The position numbers and the translations under genes are program-made. Shown here piece by piece: positions 36,589 to 49,239 of a stretch of 64,000 bases of DNA. Source of the DNA: Owenia fusiformis (taxonomy: Eukaryota > Annelida > Polychaeta > Sabellida > Oweniidae); assembly GCA_903813345.2 (NCBI GenBank), contig CAIIXF020000011.1, positions 6,288,571-6,352,570 of the forward strand, written 5' to 3'. Position 1 is the stretch's first letter. The number at the start of each line of letters is the position of its first letter. Under the pieces are notes generated by a model that was not told the DNA's origin, searched no databases, and saw only the letters and a list, made by a program, of their open reading frames with translations.

Positions 36589-38145
36589 TTAACAGCAATG
36601 TATTTTCATTGAGGCCTTCTTAAAGGAGTAGTAATAATTATTAGGGGATCCGATGATTGCTGGCCAATTATACCATGCGACACATTGGGCAAAACTTGGG
36701 CAAACTGGTCCTTTGTACCAACCGAACAGATTTGAAGCGTGGCACTTCCCGTACCACCACGCTCCTTTATAACTGCTTGCACAATTTTCATTGGCAATAT
36801 CATGATCTTTATCGTACGTCGAAAACCGTTGTCCATTTTGAGCTGCCATTGAATCACCAGCTGTTCCACTGTATCCTCCAATGGTAAGACGGTACTTATC
36901 GGTCTTGTCACCGATGGAGAATATTGAATATTCAGCAAATCGTTTAGCCGGTGATACGGGTGGCCATGCCTCCAAATCAATTCGCATTTTGCATTCACGC
37001 CCTTTCACAAAACTGGCAAGGTTGTCCAGTCCAATGAAGTATTCTCTCCATCTTGGGTCACCGAAACCATGTTGATACTCGACCCAAGTACGATAGAAAT
37101 CCTCTACCCCGTTGAATCGTCTAAATATGTACGTCCAACCTTGCTCACAAAACGCTCCGAATATTTTTCCTTCACTTGTTTTGATGTTTCTCCCACCAGA
37201 TGATATGGGGTCTTCGCAACAGTCGTTCAGGTAACAAACTAGACAAAATGAAACAAAACAAGATTTATTTCTGGTACCAAATCATTCACCCATGTTATTC
37301 CTTTATAATGTTAGGGAAATAGCTTCTCTAAGAATTGTAAAAAAAGATATTCAGCAAATTGCAAGCATTTTGAAAGTATAAAATAGCAAATAAGAACAAA
37401 GAATGGAATTTATATAGTTAGTCTAGTAATAAAGTACTCCATGCAATACAGGCGCGGAATTGCGGGATCGTTTCATTTAATATCATATTATTGGTGCTGT
37501 CGCTAAATAAACCTCTGCAGATAGAACAAAAAGACCTTTGGGAGAAGGGGGAGGGGTGTCAAATCCCTCCATCATAAATGCAACTATATTTGAAAGTAAG
37601 TAAGCAAGATGGCAAGCAAGCTAACGTTGCAATATTTGCAAAATCATTTTTGTCTAAATCCAGGAAGCACTCTTGTCAAATTTTTTAACTAAAGCAAAAC
37701 ATCGATTTTTACATCTTACCTTCACACTTGTCACCAGCTGGTGTTAAGCAGGAAAAACAAAGAGAATTATATAGTATTAGATTATTGCATTATAAATTAT
37801 CAAATATGAATGCGGAAGTGCAAATGGGAAAGAAACAAAAAATGATTTGCTGTTTATATGTGCCTTTCTGTGTTTTACTTGAAAGTTGATATTTGCAGAA
37901 ATAAGTTTGTATCAAGGTCTGTGTTGATGTCACGAAATACTGATCATTTTGAACCTAAGATTAAGAGTTAGAGATCAACTCCCGTGCAATTCCCGTGCAA
38001 CTTAAAACGGCTATGAATACTGTTCATTTTCCAGCGAAAAAGAATTTAAGATGATCATCAACTTTAGCATGATCATTGTAATGGTTTATTTACCTGATAG
38101 ATGGACGCAAAGGATCACTCCAAACACTAATGTCAAAATATGCAT
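36589..38145 (-). CDS. FReD2: secreted fibrinogen-related domain protein
   Basis: Exons on the minus strand: 38145-38094 (signal peptide MHILTLVFGVILCVHLS), 37737-37720 (18-nt microexon) and 37238-36589 (stop TAA). Joins are GT-AG and phase 1, giving 239 residues. The last exon is open throughout; it lacks an internal ATG early on, which hides its true 5' extent from simple frame calls. The domain matches FReD1 closely: paired cysteines, KGAWWYGKCH, calcium loop DKDHD in place of DQDND, CPSFAQC and a terminal CC. The introns are short, which makes this the most compact copy and probably closest to the ancestral layout. It shares the secreted recognition role inferred for FReD1. Its upstream region is less similar to the others, with TATAAA at 38218-38213 and no CACGTG. 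Confidence 0.88.
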
Positions 38146-38212
38146 CTTTGCAAAAGCTCCTGCACGGGTTGTCGAGGTAAGCGCCTGGTTTCGTTTTTAA
38201 GATTCTCCACCA

Positions 38213-38218
38213 TTTATA
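38213..38218 (-). promoter_or_regulatory. Putative TATA box of FReD2
   Basis: TATAAA on the minus strand about 68-73 bases upstream of the FReD2 ATG. Confidence 0.4.
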
Positions 38219-38249
38219 GTACTATTAATCCATGTGATGAAATAAAAAT

Positions 38250-40245
38250 AATCGACTGATTTCTATTGGATAATCTCTTACTTATCCACGCAGAAGACGG
38301 TGTTTGAAAATAACTTTTACCAAGTATACAGCCCAACACCCAGTCTCTAGAACTGAATAATCCTAATACGCTTATTTAAATATTTTATATTGGTCTCTAT
38401 TGGATAAATGGGATCTCTCAATTCGATAAAATATCCCCGTGCGTTGAACTAACCAAAAAGACCAAAGCTAGACTTGCATTATCAATTTCTCATCGTGTTT
38501 TGTTGACTCTTGTTTAATGATGGGAAACTGCGAACGTCACGTTTTACCTTTATTTATTATTTTGTTTATTTATTCAAATAAAACAATTGTTAGCTATAGA
38601 AATAGTTTATTTAATCGAGTTCTGGTTAACGAAGCTAGGATAAACAACATGTGACAATAACATTACTTCATGATTTCACATTATGCATATTCAACTTATC
38701 TCAAATAATATTGTTGGCAACTTTTAAATAACATTCATTTATTTTTTGTTTTCCCTGGTTGATTAATAATAAACTGTTTAATAATAATTCGATGATTGTT
38801 CCTAGCCATGAATTTCCACTTTCATCAGTAGAAATTCAAAATAATATTTAAAAAGGCCACTCAAATTTGTTCCAGTCTGATTGGCCTTTCCTTCAGTTTC
38901 AACAGATTGTTTTGGCTCAGAGAAGCCATATTTATTACTTCTAAGGGGTTAAAATATAGATAAATCCCCTCCAAAACAATTGTATATTGTTTTCGACTTA
39001 TTGCGCTCAATTCTGACAGTTGGTTGTTCTGTTGGTTGTCCTGTTGATTTCCTCAATATATTGGTGATATCTGTGCTTATGATTTGGTCTCAAGATATAC
39101 AAGGGGTTGTTCAAAAAGTTTTGCACAATTATGTCTAATTGTGAGAATGATGGACCAATCGTATTCATAGTTAGTATGTATTGTACTGTTACCCAGCAGA
39201 TAATATTGTTTCTAACAGGATAAGTGTATAACTAAGTTTTAATTAATAGACTTTATTTACTGAGCTTTCCAAACTCCCAAATATACACGAGGCATTGACC
39301 AAACTGATGACGTCATCGCGTCATTAAAGGGACAGTATCACTACGTGTATGTGCCCATATCTAATTCCCTTACACTGTCAAAGTTTCATGTATATACGCC
39401 TACTACTTGACATTTTACGATTGCTATAGTAACCACGGTGGTGACGCTATGGTCCATATCATTTTGAAACAGATAACTAGCAACACAAGGATCAATGTTA
39501 CCAAGCATGCTAAATTAACTTTCATAAACTGTCAATTTAATTTAAACAATTTCTAGTATTGTTCTCAACGTTTGACGTTATCAAAGTTCCATGAATTCAG
39601 GAAATATTGGAGAATATGGCTTGAAATAATAAAGTTGGAGCAGAAAACATTGATAGAATACATGATAAAGAATGGGGAAACAGTATTACAGAAGTTATAT
39701 TCATTCATGATTAAGACATATTGGATATGATGAGTTCAATAGGGTTTGCGAAGTATTCAAAGATGGAATAAGAGAAGGGAAATGTATTGAGGGTAGCTGT
39801 AGTTATGAGAGATCCTATAGGTAGAATGGTTCAGACATTTGCTTATGGACTGGACGTCCAAAAGCAAGTATAATGCACTTGCTACAAGTATAATGCATTA
39901 CTGGAAAGGAAGACGTGTTAAGTACTGTATATTTCGATTAAATATAAATAAGTTATAATATAACCTGATTTAACAGCTGAAAGAACAAAGCTTGACGGAA
40001 TCATTTCAGTCTATAAAGGCATTCACAAAATCATTTCAATCTAATGACTTCATATGTACCATTGGGTTATTGGTTCAAATACATACTGGTGATAGATACA
40101 ATTATTTTTGGCTTTACTACTTATTTGGCGGATTAGAAATTAAAATTCTTCCAATTTTCATTTTGATTTTGGTACACAGCAAAATTTCACTTGTGTCATT
40201 ATTCCTGTTACCTGTATGGATGTCAGTGACCAAGACTTACTCTAA
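38250..40245. other. Intergenic region between FReD2 and DERA copy 2
   Basis: Bases 38450-38640 resemble 24230-24430. A mariner terminal remnant (GGGGTTGTTCAAAAAGTTTT) lies at about 39104-39125 with no partner end found. The rest is AT-rich with no gene recognised. Confidence 0.55.
39104..39134. mobile_element. Isolated mariner-type terminal repeat remnant
   Basis: GGGGTTGTTCAAAAAGTTTT is typical of mariner terminal inverted repeats. No matching inverted end was found nearby. Confidence 0.4.
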
Positions 40246-41092
40246 GCAGTACACATGAAACTGAAATGCATATTTGCAGAAAAATTATAAAACTTAAGCT
40301 TAGTCTATTAAGTGTATCTATAGTATGTACAATGCAGTTAATAATGAAAAATATAGTATCAATACACAGTTCACGTGAGTAGATATATTCAAAGGAGGTT
40401 CGTTCATTTATCCCATTATTTTACTTCTAGATGTTTTGTATGAGGAAGTAAAGTTGATGAAAGAGACGTGTGGTGAGGCTCATTTGAAGACAATCTTAGC
40501 TGTGCGTGGGAGAATTAGGTACACTTGCTAATGTACGGAAAGCAAGCATGGCGTGTATGATGGCAGGTAGGTCTATATTCATATATATATAAAATATCAT
40601 TTAAACTGTCATTTGTAACGTCATCTCTTACCAATTACCCATTGGCTTTAATGTTGCCTACTTTATGATGGATACCACCTGATGGGAACACTCCCTTGCA
40701 GAATTAAAGATGTTCGATATTTACAGGTTTGTTTGGACACCTCTGTCAAAAGAACACTTGTAAATGTTCATTTTAAGTAACTCACATTTTGACTAATTAC
40801 ACTCATCACGTTGATTTTGAATTTAAACAAATGATGAAAGTTCATTATCTAGTGATGTTCCTTTTAACATTATTTTCTCTCATAATATTATTTCCAATAT
40901 AAATGTACATCGATACAAACATTTGATTAAAGCGATTTGTCAATACTTGATATTACCATAGGTGCTGATTTTATAAAGACATCAACTGGCAAGGAAGGTG
41001 TGAACGCCAACTTTGTGGTGGCTCTAGTCATGGTTCGTGCAATCCGGGATTACTTCCAACTAACTGGACTTAAAGTAAGAATCATAGAGCGC

Positions 41093-41249
41093 CAGGCCTG
41101 TAGCCAGGGAAGGTGGGGAGGGGGGGGGGTTCAAGTGTATTTGTTTTAAAATCATAGAGTTTTTTACCATTTTATGCAATGATTTTGGATTTGGATTTTT
41201 TTTAAATTGACCCGTCCTCCCCCTTTGGCTAAAGCTGGCTACAGACCTG
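41093..41249. mobile_element. MITE in DERA copy 2 intron 2 (orthologous to 25546-25709)
   Basis: Ends CAGGCCTGTAGCCAG and its inverse with one change. It sits at the same site as in copy 1, so insertion preceded the module duplication. Confidence 0.65.
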
Positions 41250-41486
41250 AGTTCTGGTCTAACATTTTTTCTACATAAAAATTAATTATGTTACTGAACC
41301 TTTTCTTAATAAGGGACAACTATTACATAAAAAGAACAATAATGGCATGTGAAGAGCCTAGTGTTTAATATTCTCAGGTTTAAGATTGCTTTTCAATCAA
41401 GAATTTTAACACAATAGGTAATTTTCTCATGATTCATATTGCTCGCCAAAATGTAGCTGTAACCAAAGTACAATACAATACTATAG

Positions 41487-41601
41487 CAGGCCCGTAGCCA
41501 GGGGGGGGGGTTGATGGGTTCTCACGTTTTTAGACCAAGATTGTCAAAAATGACCCCCCCCCCCCTCTGGGAAAGAGAACCCCCCTTATCAAACGGGCCT
41601 G
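41487..41601. mobile_element. CAGGCC-type MITE in DERA copy 2 intron 2 (orthologous to 25940-26062)
   Basis: CAGGCCCGTAGCCAGG and a shortened CGGGCCTG end, flanked by TATAG on each side. G and C homopolymer runs differ in length from copy 1. Confidence 0.7.
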
Positions 41602-42818
41602 TATAGTATGATAGTATTATAGTTTGGATAACTTTAGTTCAAGAATACTTCAAAAGGACAATGATCTTGTGTTAAAATTCTACACTTTGATGGATGATTT
41701 AAAATCTGTACTTGCAGGTGGGTTTCAAGCCAGCTGGAGGAATCCGAAGTGCTAAAGATGCCTGCACGTGGTTGTCTCTTATGAAGGAAGAACTAGGGGA
41801 GGAATGGATGAAAAATGATCTGTTCAGACTTGGCGCTAGTTCTCTCCTGGGTGATATTGAACGCCAGATCTTCCATTACGTCACGGGGAGATATGCTGCA
41901 TCCCACGAGTTGCCAATGGCGTAATCTTGCAGCAGCAAAGACATTTTCCAAAAATAGGCGAGGCATATCTATGTAGGCAAGGCAAGGGCTGTTTTACTAC
42001 TACAGGACATAATTTTCACAGCTGCACCAGTTGAAGATATTGAAAATTGATTTTCTGCAATATTTTGCCTCACCTAAATTATATGTATCATCGCACATGG
42101 ATTGTATAACATTGCCAATCAAAAAACGATAAATAATCAAGATATTTACATGTACTTGAATATGGTCATGGGTATATTAAGACAAGGTACATAATAAGGC
42201 CCATGAGCTAATAGTACCTCATTATAGACTGTGTATTCTTAATAATGAATTGTCAGTAATAATCACAGTGAAGTTTACTGAATATATATGGACAAGGTTA
42301 TCCATCAGTAAAAATTGAGAAACTATGGTGAAACATCTCTGTTTTGAAGAGGTTTTTTAAGTATTCGTATTGTATAGGTACATTGTATGTGATTTATGCA
42401 TTTCATTTTAAGGCAGCTAAACATTTCTAATAACAGTATATACAGTATATTAATTTCTATTACACTCATCTTATTAAGAGTTCATATCGCATAATAACCC
42501 TTATTATCGGATTCCAGCTGTTAGTAGTATTAATTTGAATAAATTAAAACTGAGTAGTGCAGCTGAGTGGACATGTATATGCACCGATAACTAGGTCTAT
42601 TTTTGCTTAGCTGCCAACGGAAACACACCTTTGTAAGAGACTAGGCTAGTTGTACATAGCTGTAAATAGCACATGGATTTTAGTTAGGAACTTTTATTTA
42701 CTAGTCTTACTACAATTGTTTGGACTTATGAACCCAGTACGGCCCCTAGTGCTCCTGAAATAATGTACTTGGACAGGTAGGGAAATATGATTTTTCAAGA
42801 TGGAATTTTGAATAATGA

Positions 42819-43056
42819 AGGTCTAAATGACCATGGTCTATAATGACCACAGTCCAGGTCTAAATGACCACATGTTAGGTCTAAATGACCACATTTTTAG
42901 GTCTAAATGACCACAGTTTAGGTCTAAATGACCACAGTTTAGGTCTGAATGACCACATGTTATTTCTAAATGACCACATTTTAGGTCTACATGTAAATTA
43001 CCACAGTTTATGTCTGAATGCACACACCAAAGGTCCAAATGACCAAAGTTCAAGGC
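42819..43056. repeat. 21-bp minisatellite with palindromic core GGTCTAAATGACC
   Basis: About ten imperfect units of GGTCTAAATGACCACAGTTTA. Each unit is itself an inverted repeat (GGTC/GACC). Confidence 0.85.
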
Positions 43057-45999
43057 CTATAAACCAAAGTTTGACCAAGGTTTAAAATGAGCCGCCATCA
43101 GAATAATAGTCATATTAGAGGTCAATGGTCATATTACAGTTTCAGCGAGCATATCCATTTGCATAGCCTCATAGTAGGTTCAAATTAATAGAATCATTTT
43201 TGTTTGATTCAAGTTCTAGTAATCTAGTGCTTATAGATTCATGTTCTGTTTATCAGCGGTCTATATGGTCAATATCTTTGACTCAGTTTTCGAGGAGAAC
43301 AAGTCTGAATTGAAGATAACAGACAATCATGTAAAATCTGTCCATAAATATTGGTCAAAAACATTATCCTAGTAGATATCAAAATATGAAGAAAAGGCTA
43401 GAGTAAGCTATCTAGAAAGTAAATGAACTTAAAATGTTCCTAGTCCCAAAGCAGGTAGAAATCTACAATTGCAAAATGGGAAAATGGCATATGCAATACT
43501 GGTAATGTGTGTCACATGGACTCTCTGAAAAAAAGCTCTTTATCCATGGAAATCCGGTTAACAGCCCTAGATCAAATGACAATACTCGTACAATATTTTG
43601 ATTAAAACAGCTATTGTTGCTGAACAAGGATTTCCCATAACCAACTACTGTAGTTGAAACAAACTTCATGCTTCAATTTTTCAATTTGACAAGAGTGGAT
43701 TGGAGAATTTTCTGTCTTCATACCATTACCAAAACCAAAAAGAGAATACCCCAAGCTGGGCAAAAGAATTGTTTGGTGATGACTCAACAAAAACGTTGAA
43801 TTTTGTCAAAGACATGAAAACATAGTTTTCTAGATCAAAATCTTTTAATAGATTATAAATACAAGTATTTGAAAGCAGAAGCTAGCTGTCAGCTGACAAT
43901 AGCTACATGTACACAGCTAGAAGTCGTGACAAACAATGTTATTGTACATGACCAGATGACGTCGCTCCAGCACAACTTACGCTGTAGGAAAATCCTTGTC
44001 CAATGACAGGTACGTCAATTTTATTTTAAAAACTAAACCAAAATGGATCTAAAAAGATGAATGTTTTGACATAACATCAGATCTAGAAAAAACAATCTGG
44101 AAGTTCACTAAAACAGAAACTTAGGTAAATTACATATACTTTTTGAAGTTCCAAAGTCACCTACATAGAAATATGAAGTATGGTCAAGGTTACCAGAGAT
44201 TTTGAGAATTGATAACAATATAGCTTAAGATTTCTAAATGGAAAGCAGCTTTAATATTTCTCAAAACTGTGATTTAAAGCAATCGGATGTCTTGTCCATC
44301 CTTTAAAAACAGGAGATTCATTTAACTTAAACATGCAACAGAAAAGCAAAGTCAAGCATAGATCATTTTCTGTGTCACATATTGTTACAGGAGAAAGAGG
44401 ATTGTTCCCAGAGTCTCGTTCTCAATCTAAACTCTAAATTTTAAATCTAAACCTTAACCATTTAGTTGGTATGAAAATTTCAAAATGGAAGACTTGGTAA
44501 CTCTAAGAAACATGAGATGGCCAAACGATTACCGATGGTGAAAGTCCATGCTAAGGATGCTTATATGAACATAAGCATGCATACATTCGAGGCACAGGAA
44601 ATATCTCCGTTGAATGATATAACAGCATTTGAGATCATTACTACTGTACTATGGACCTTGCTTCCCTCAAACTCGTGAAAATACCATAAGCGCTATTGTG
44701 GAATATTTTATTTGGTTTTGAATCTTTATTGATTCTCTGATGTCATTAACCTCACGCCTATCTGCTACTCATGAACATGATTTCAAGTTAGTGAAATATT
44801 TGTTTCAAACTGAAGTTTCTGATAAATGGGGAAAAGACTATTGTTGAATTTTTCCCATCATAAAATGGAGCTTTGTAGTTTTGTGATCAATACAATTGAG
44901 ATAAACTTGAAGGCCTTTATAGAAATGATAGTTTCTATCCAAATTCTCGCAAAGACTTTGTTGAGATAGAATCAACCCTAGTCAGTAATCTTACTCAAGT
45001 TATTAATTGAGATACTTTTGAATTGTACTTTAGTCTGTAATCTGCATATTGTACCTCTACATTTATTGACACTTGCAAAGGTCAAAGCAGTCCTACATGT
45101 ATGCATTGATTGCCAAAATAACTCACAAAAAATGAATATAAAATTTGATAGTGATTGGTCCAAGAAGTCGAAATTCAGAATACTAATAGTATTATCCGAA
45201 TCAATAATTACAATAACAACAAAAAGCAGCCTGTTTGGCTAAAGTTCAAGTCTGATGGGACAGTAGCTTAGGGGAAATAGATTAAACAAAAAATTGTTTC
45301 ATATGAATGAAAGCCATGGATATGGTAGTGAAAGTATTCACAAAAACTTAGACAATGTTATATAAAATTAACAAGAAAACCACGATGACATTATGTGAAC
45401 AAAATGTGGGGAACAAGATGGCTAGAAATGTTAAAAGCAATGCAAGATCGTTCAGATACCTTTGCCAGAGATATCATTATTACCGTATAATATCTTCCAA
45501 GGAATCAGAATTGAATGTCAGATCAAACCTAGAGAAATTTCTCATTGCATCAAACTAGAAATAAGATTGGGAGATTTTTCCAAATTGAAAGTTTTAAGGT
45601 CCAAATAAAAAGATTTTGTCGACCAGTAGAAAATTAATATTTCAGGTGGAAACTAAACCCAGAAACTCTGGAAGTTGACATATTTATTCAGAATAAACAG
45701 TCAAATAACTTTCCTCCAATTTCTTAAACATCTGTTAAATCAGCCGATTACTGGTTAAAGTAAGACAGAAAAAATGCACAGATAGCTCTCATAGCCCCAA
45801 TGTGGCAAATGGCTCTGCAGTATCTATAATTGTTGGAAATGTTGGTCTGAATGCCCATCTTATTGCCAAACCATATGAAATTACTAATATCTAATCTTAC
45901 GGCTTTAATAAAAAAAACTAGATAACACTAACGGTGTCCAAATGATTATCCTCAAGTTTGAAACTAGAGGTTTCTGCGACAAACTAGCAATACATGTAC

Positions 46000-47024
46000 G
46001 AGGGTATATCATAAAGTTCTCATAATATCTCTCTAATTTTTTTATTTTTCAATATATTCTGATGAATTTTTCACAGAATGTGTAGTTTAGAATGCTGTAT
46101 TAATCTATCAAAAAATATTTGGTATAACAGAAATATTATTTAAGAAATGGTTGCCATAGTAACCAGAAATCAAGGCACCCGGGGCAAATAAAAAATTGTG
46201 CAGGAATAGCCCCAACTAACCATGTTTAAATGCATAATAAATTATCAAATAAGCAATGAAACACATCAAATTGTTAAATACCATGTATTCTTGACTGTTT
46301 TAAACTATTATATAATAATGGTCATGTGAATTGTGTGATCTCATAATGGATGATTGTAATGCTTCATTAGAAGTGATGTTAGACACTACAACTGTTTTGT
46401 CAAATATTCCAAGGAAAGTCGATTCCACTTTAGTTCATCTTAAATAAATAAAAGACCACACATAGGGTGTAATTATGTTGATATCTTTGCAACATATTGT
46501 TTCAGATCATCTTTAGTATGAGAAAAGGATTTTTCTAACTAAACTAAACTTTTTATCAGTGTGAATATTATTTTTATGATGATCCCTGCATCTATGCATT
46601 ATCTTACTCAGTCATTTCTGATCATTAAGCTTTGGTTCTCAGAGTCTGGTATCACATCTAATGAAGCATGAAAGCATCCCCTACGACACCACACAATCCA
46701 CATGATCAATTTATTTTATAGTAAAAGCATTTAACACCATATTCAAGTTAACATTTTAATGTGTTTGTTAATTTATGAGAGTTTATTATGTATGTAAACA
46801 AGGTTAATTAAGGTCATTCTCTCAATTATTTTTATTTGCCCCGGGTGCCTTGATTTATGGTTACTATGGCAACCATTGCTTATCTAATATTTCTGTTATA
46901 CCAAATATTTTTTGATAGATTAATAAAGTATTCTATACTGCAGTTTATATGAAAATATCATTAGAAATTATTGAAAAATAAAAAAATTAGAGAGATATTA
47001 TGAGAACTTTATGATATACCCTCG
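46000..47024. mobile_element. Mariner-type MITE with about 200-bp inverted ends
   Basis: The ends begin CGAGGGTATATCATAAAGTT on both sides and are flanked by TA (45998-45999 and 47025-47026). The inverted arms extend about 200 bp with several mismatches and include the GGTTGCCATAGTAACC and CACCCGGGGC segments. No transposase is seen; it is 1025 bp long. Confidence 0.8.
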
Positions 47025-47179
47025 TATATTCATTAAATCAAGTAAAGAAAGTACTTAAATTACTTCCAAGGACCCCTGGAAAACATGGGTATGCTGCAAG
47101 TTCTAATAAACATGACATTAATATTTAGCCTCTGATACAAATTTAGCCAATTTCCTAACTGAAATGTCAAATCAGGTAT

Positions 47180-47584
47180 GTGCTATTCGTTTCTCGATAC
47201 TTAAAGTCTGCAAAATCAGCATATAATCGAACCATAGATAGTCATAGATTTTATGGAAACTTTTACAATGGAAACCCACTAAATAAAATAAATGAAACTT
47301 GGGATGTGAATAAGGTTGTACTGTATCTCACATTGAACATTCGGGTCAGAATAGAAATCTCAACTGAAAGTACACAATTAGTCATGTTAATGTCTATTTC
47401 AAGCATGTATCCCAGGGTCTCTGAAATAATATGCCATTGGATGGTTGTCAAAGACAGAATGTCAACTCTTAAAATTGGGGTTCCAAGTTTCTTTCATGAG
47501 AATCCAGTTAATGATGTTGTACTAGCATTTAGAAAATACCAGAAACATCTGAAACAAACTACTAGTAGTAGAAGGGAATCATAA
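47180..47584 (+). CDS. Unidentified open frame of 134 residues
   Basis: The longest frame inside element 1 of the composite insertion. It shows no signal peptide, known motif or repeat, and no homologous copy elsewhere in the window. It could be a remnant of an element-encoded protein or chance. I do not recognise it. Confidence 0.15.
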   Translation: MLFVSRYLKSAKSAYNRTIDSHRFYGNFYNGNPLNKINETWDVNKVVLYLTLNIRVRIEISTESTQLVMLMSISSMYPRVSEIICHWMVVKDRMSTLKIGVPSFFHENPVNDVVLAFRKYQKHLKQTTSSRRES

Positions 47585-47976
47585 GAAGGAAGTTTAAATT
47601 ATCCTTGTCAAATGTCATGCGATGCCATGCGTGTACATATCCAGTAAAACATCTCATATACATACACACTAGCAGTTTCTATAACAATACATAAAGGTTT
47701 TAATTTTATAGAATAAAATAAATAGATATTTAATAAATACATTTAAGTACATTTGAAAGACATATTTAACCAGGTATGCAGTAACAGTACCATAAACTTG
47801 AACATTTGATATATCTACAAACCAAGTCATGGGAAATGCAAATTAATTGAATGCTTAACAATTTTACAAACTGAAAAACTGATAAAGGAAATCGAAAGGA
47901 TTTAGATCAGTTGTTCTGAGGTTATTTTACTTTAAACATGCGATATGAACTCTTAATAAGATGAGTGTAATAGAAA

Positions 47977-48619
47977 TTTTACAATTTCTTAAGAATCTCG
48001 CTAATGAAATTATAATTTTATTAACGAGATCTTATTAAGAGTTCATATATTCCCTCCTCGCCCACCCAGTCGTTAATTGTCACTAAAACACAGTTTTGTG
48101 TTATTTCAGAACATAACCACAGACAACTGAGTTATGAAGGATAGAATTAACATTCAACAATCTTCATCAAGTCAAATAATGTATTTGCATTTTTACACTC
48201 TCAAAGTTGTAATGAAAGATTTTAAAGTTTAAATCTCATAAACAGTAATAGGTTTATATCCTATACTACACAAGGACTTTATTTTAACTTTGCATCCCAC
48301 AAAGATTTAGGGATAAATTGGACATCTCACAAGCAGTGGATGTAGTTGTTTTCTTTGTCAAAGAATTCACTGAAGTTTACTCATAGTAAGGTGAGTTTTC
48401 AATGGCTTCAGAATATTAAGTTGGCATCTAAGCAATAGACCTAGTTATCGGTGCATATACATGTCCACTCAGCTGCACTACTCAGTTTTAATTTATTCAA
48501 ATTAATACTACTAACAGCTGGAATCCGATAATAAGGGTTATTATGCGATATGAACTCTTAATAAGATCTCGTTAATAAAATTATAATTTCATTAGCGAGA
48601 TTCTTAAGAAATTGTAAAA
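47977..48619. mobile_element. Inverted-repeat element 2 of the composite insertion (643 bp)
   Basis: Perfect 72-base terminal inverted repeats at 47977-48048 and 48548-48619, beginning TTTTACAATTTCTTAAGAAT. Each arm contains an imperfect palindrome of about 36 bases. Just inside the right arm, about 120 bases are an inverted match of the left end region of element 1 (42490-42625), so the two elements share sequence. Confidence 0.75.
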
Positions 48620-49201
48620 ATATATATGAAATACAATTAATATTTAATATCGTCCAGTTATGGTTACTGTGAATGAGTATACCTATGTTAACTACAAGAC
48701 TAACATCTTTAAAAAACTCTTTTTCAATCTTATTTCAGCAATTTTTCCCTGGCTTTGGCCTGTTTGGACAAACTAATTGTAGGTTTATCTGACAGAGACC
48801 TCAATATTCAATTTCAGGCGAAATTCAATAACCTTCATTTAGGTTCAGGTTTCTGGGCCTGTCGTCAGATGATTTGAACTGATCAATGAAAACTGTCAAT
48901 ATTGGTCCCATCTACTATTTTTCCCATCTAAGTATTTTTAAACCACAAAATGAACAGAAAAATTATTTAACATTTAAACCATAAGAAATTTATTATGTTC
49001 AGAACGAGGAGTCGTGATAACTAGATGATTTAGTGGAACAATCGTTTCTTTTTTGGAATGAGGAGTGAATTTTAACTCAGTTGAGATTTTATTATCAAAA
49101 CATTTTACCTGTTTTGTGAACTTTGATGGTTAATATTTTGAGGCGCTAATATCTTATGGAATACAACAGAAAATATCGTTTGATTATTCAATCTTAAGTA
49201 A

Positions 49202-49207
49202 TTTATT
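49202..49207 (-). terminator. AATAAA polyadenylation signal of FReD3
   Basis: Minus-strand AATAAA shortly after the FReD3 stop, in the same position as in FReD1. Confidence 0.55.
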
Positions 49208-49239
49208 TCATTTTAATGAACAGAAAACTCGAGTGGACT

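Larger units (their letters stand above)
40431..41924 (+). pseudogene. DERA: Deoxyribose-phosphate aldolase fragment, copy 2 (frameshifted)
   Basis: Three exons parallel copy 1: 40431-40566, 40962-41074 and 41718-41924. Exon 1 carries a 4-base insertion in the LAVGELGT-coding part (near 40501-40510), which shifts the frame and reaches a TAA within a few codons. Splice sites and exons 2 and 3 are intact, including FIKTSTGK and GFKPAGGIR. Exon 1 keeps one codon that copy 1 lacks, so neither copy derives from the other in its present form. It is also 5'-truncated. A sequencing error is possible, but with truncation it is best called a pseudogene. Confidence 0.8.
42454..47976. mobile_element. Inverted-repeat element 1 of the composite insertion (5.5 kb)
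   Basis: The left end TTTCTATTACACTCATCTTA at 42454 is repeated in inverted orientation at the right end (47976 downward) over about 39 bases. In DERA copy 1 the flanking sequence is continuous near 27062. Inside are a GGTCTAAATGACC minisatellite, a mariner MITE and no recognised gene. The element abuts element 2 without spacer. Confidence 0.65.

Noticed and set aside
42454-48619. Composite insertion considered as a Polinton/Maverick
   Set aside because: It is only 6.2 kb, lacks polymerase B, integrase and capsid frames, and its inverted ends are too short and complex.
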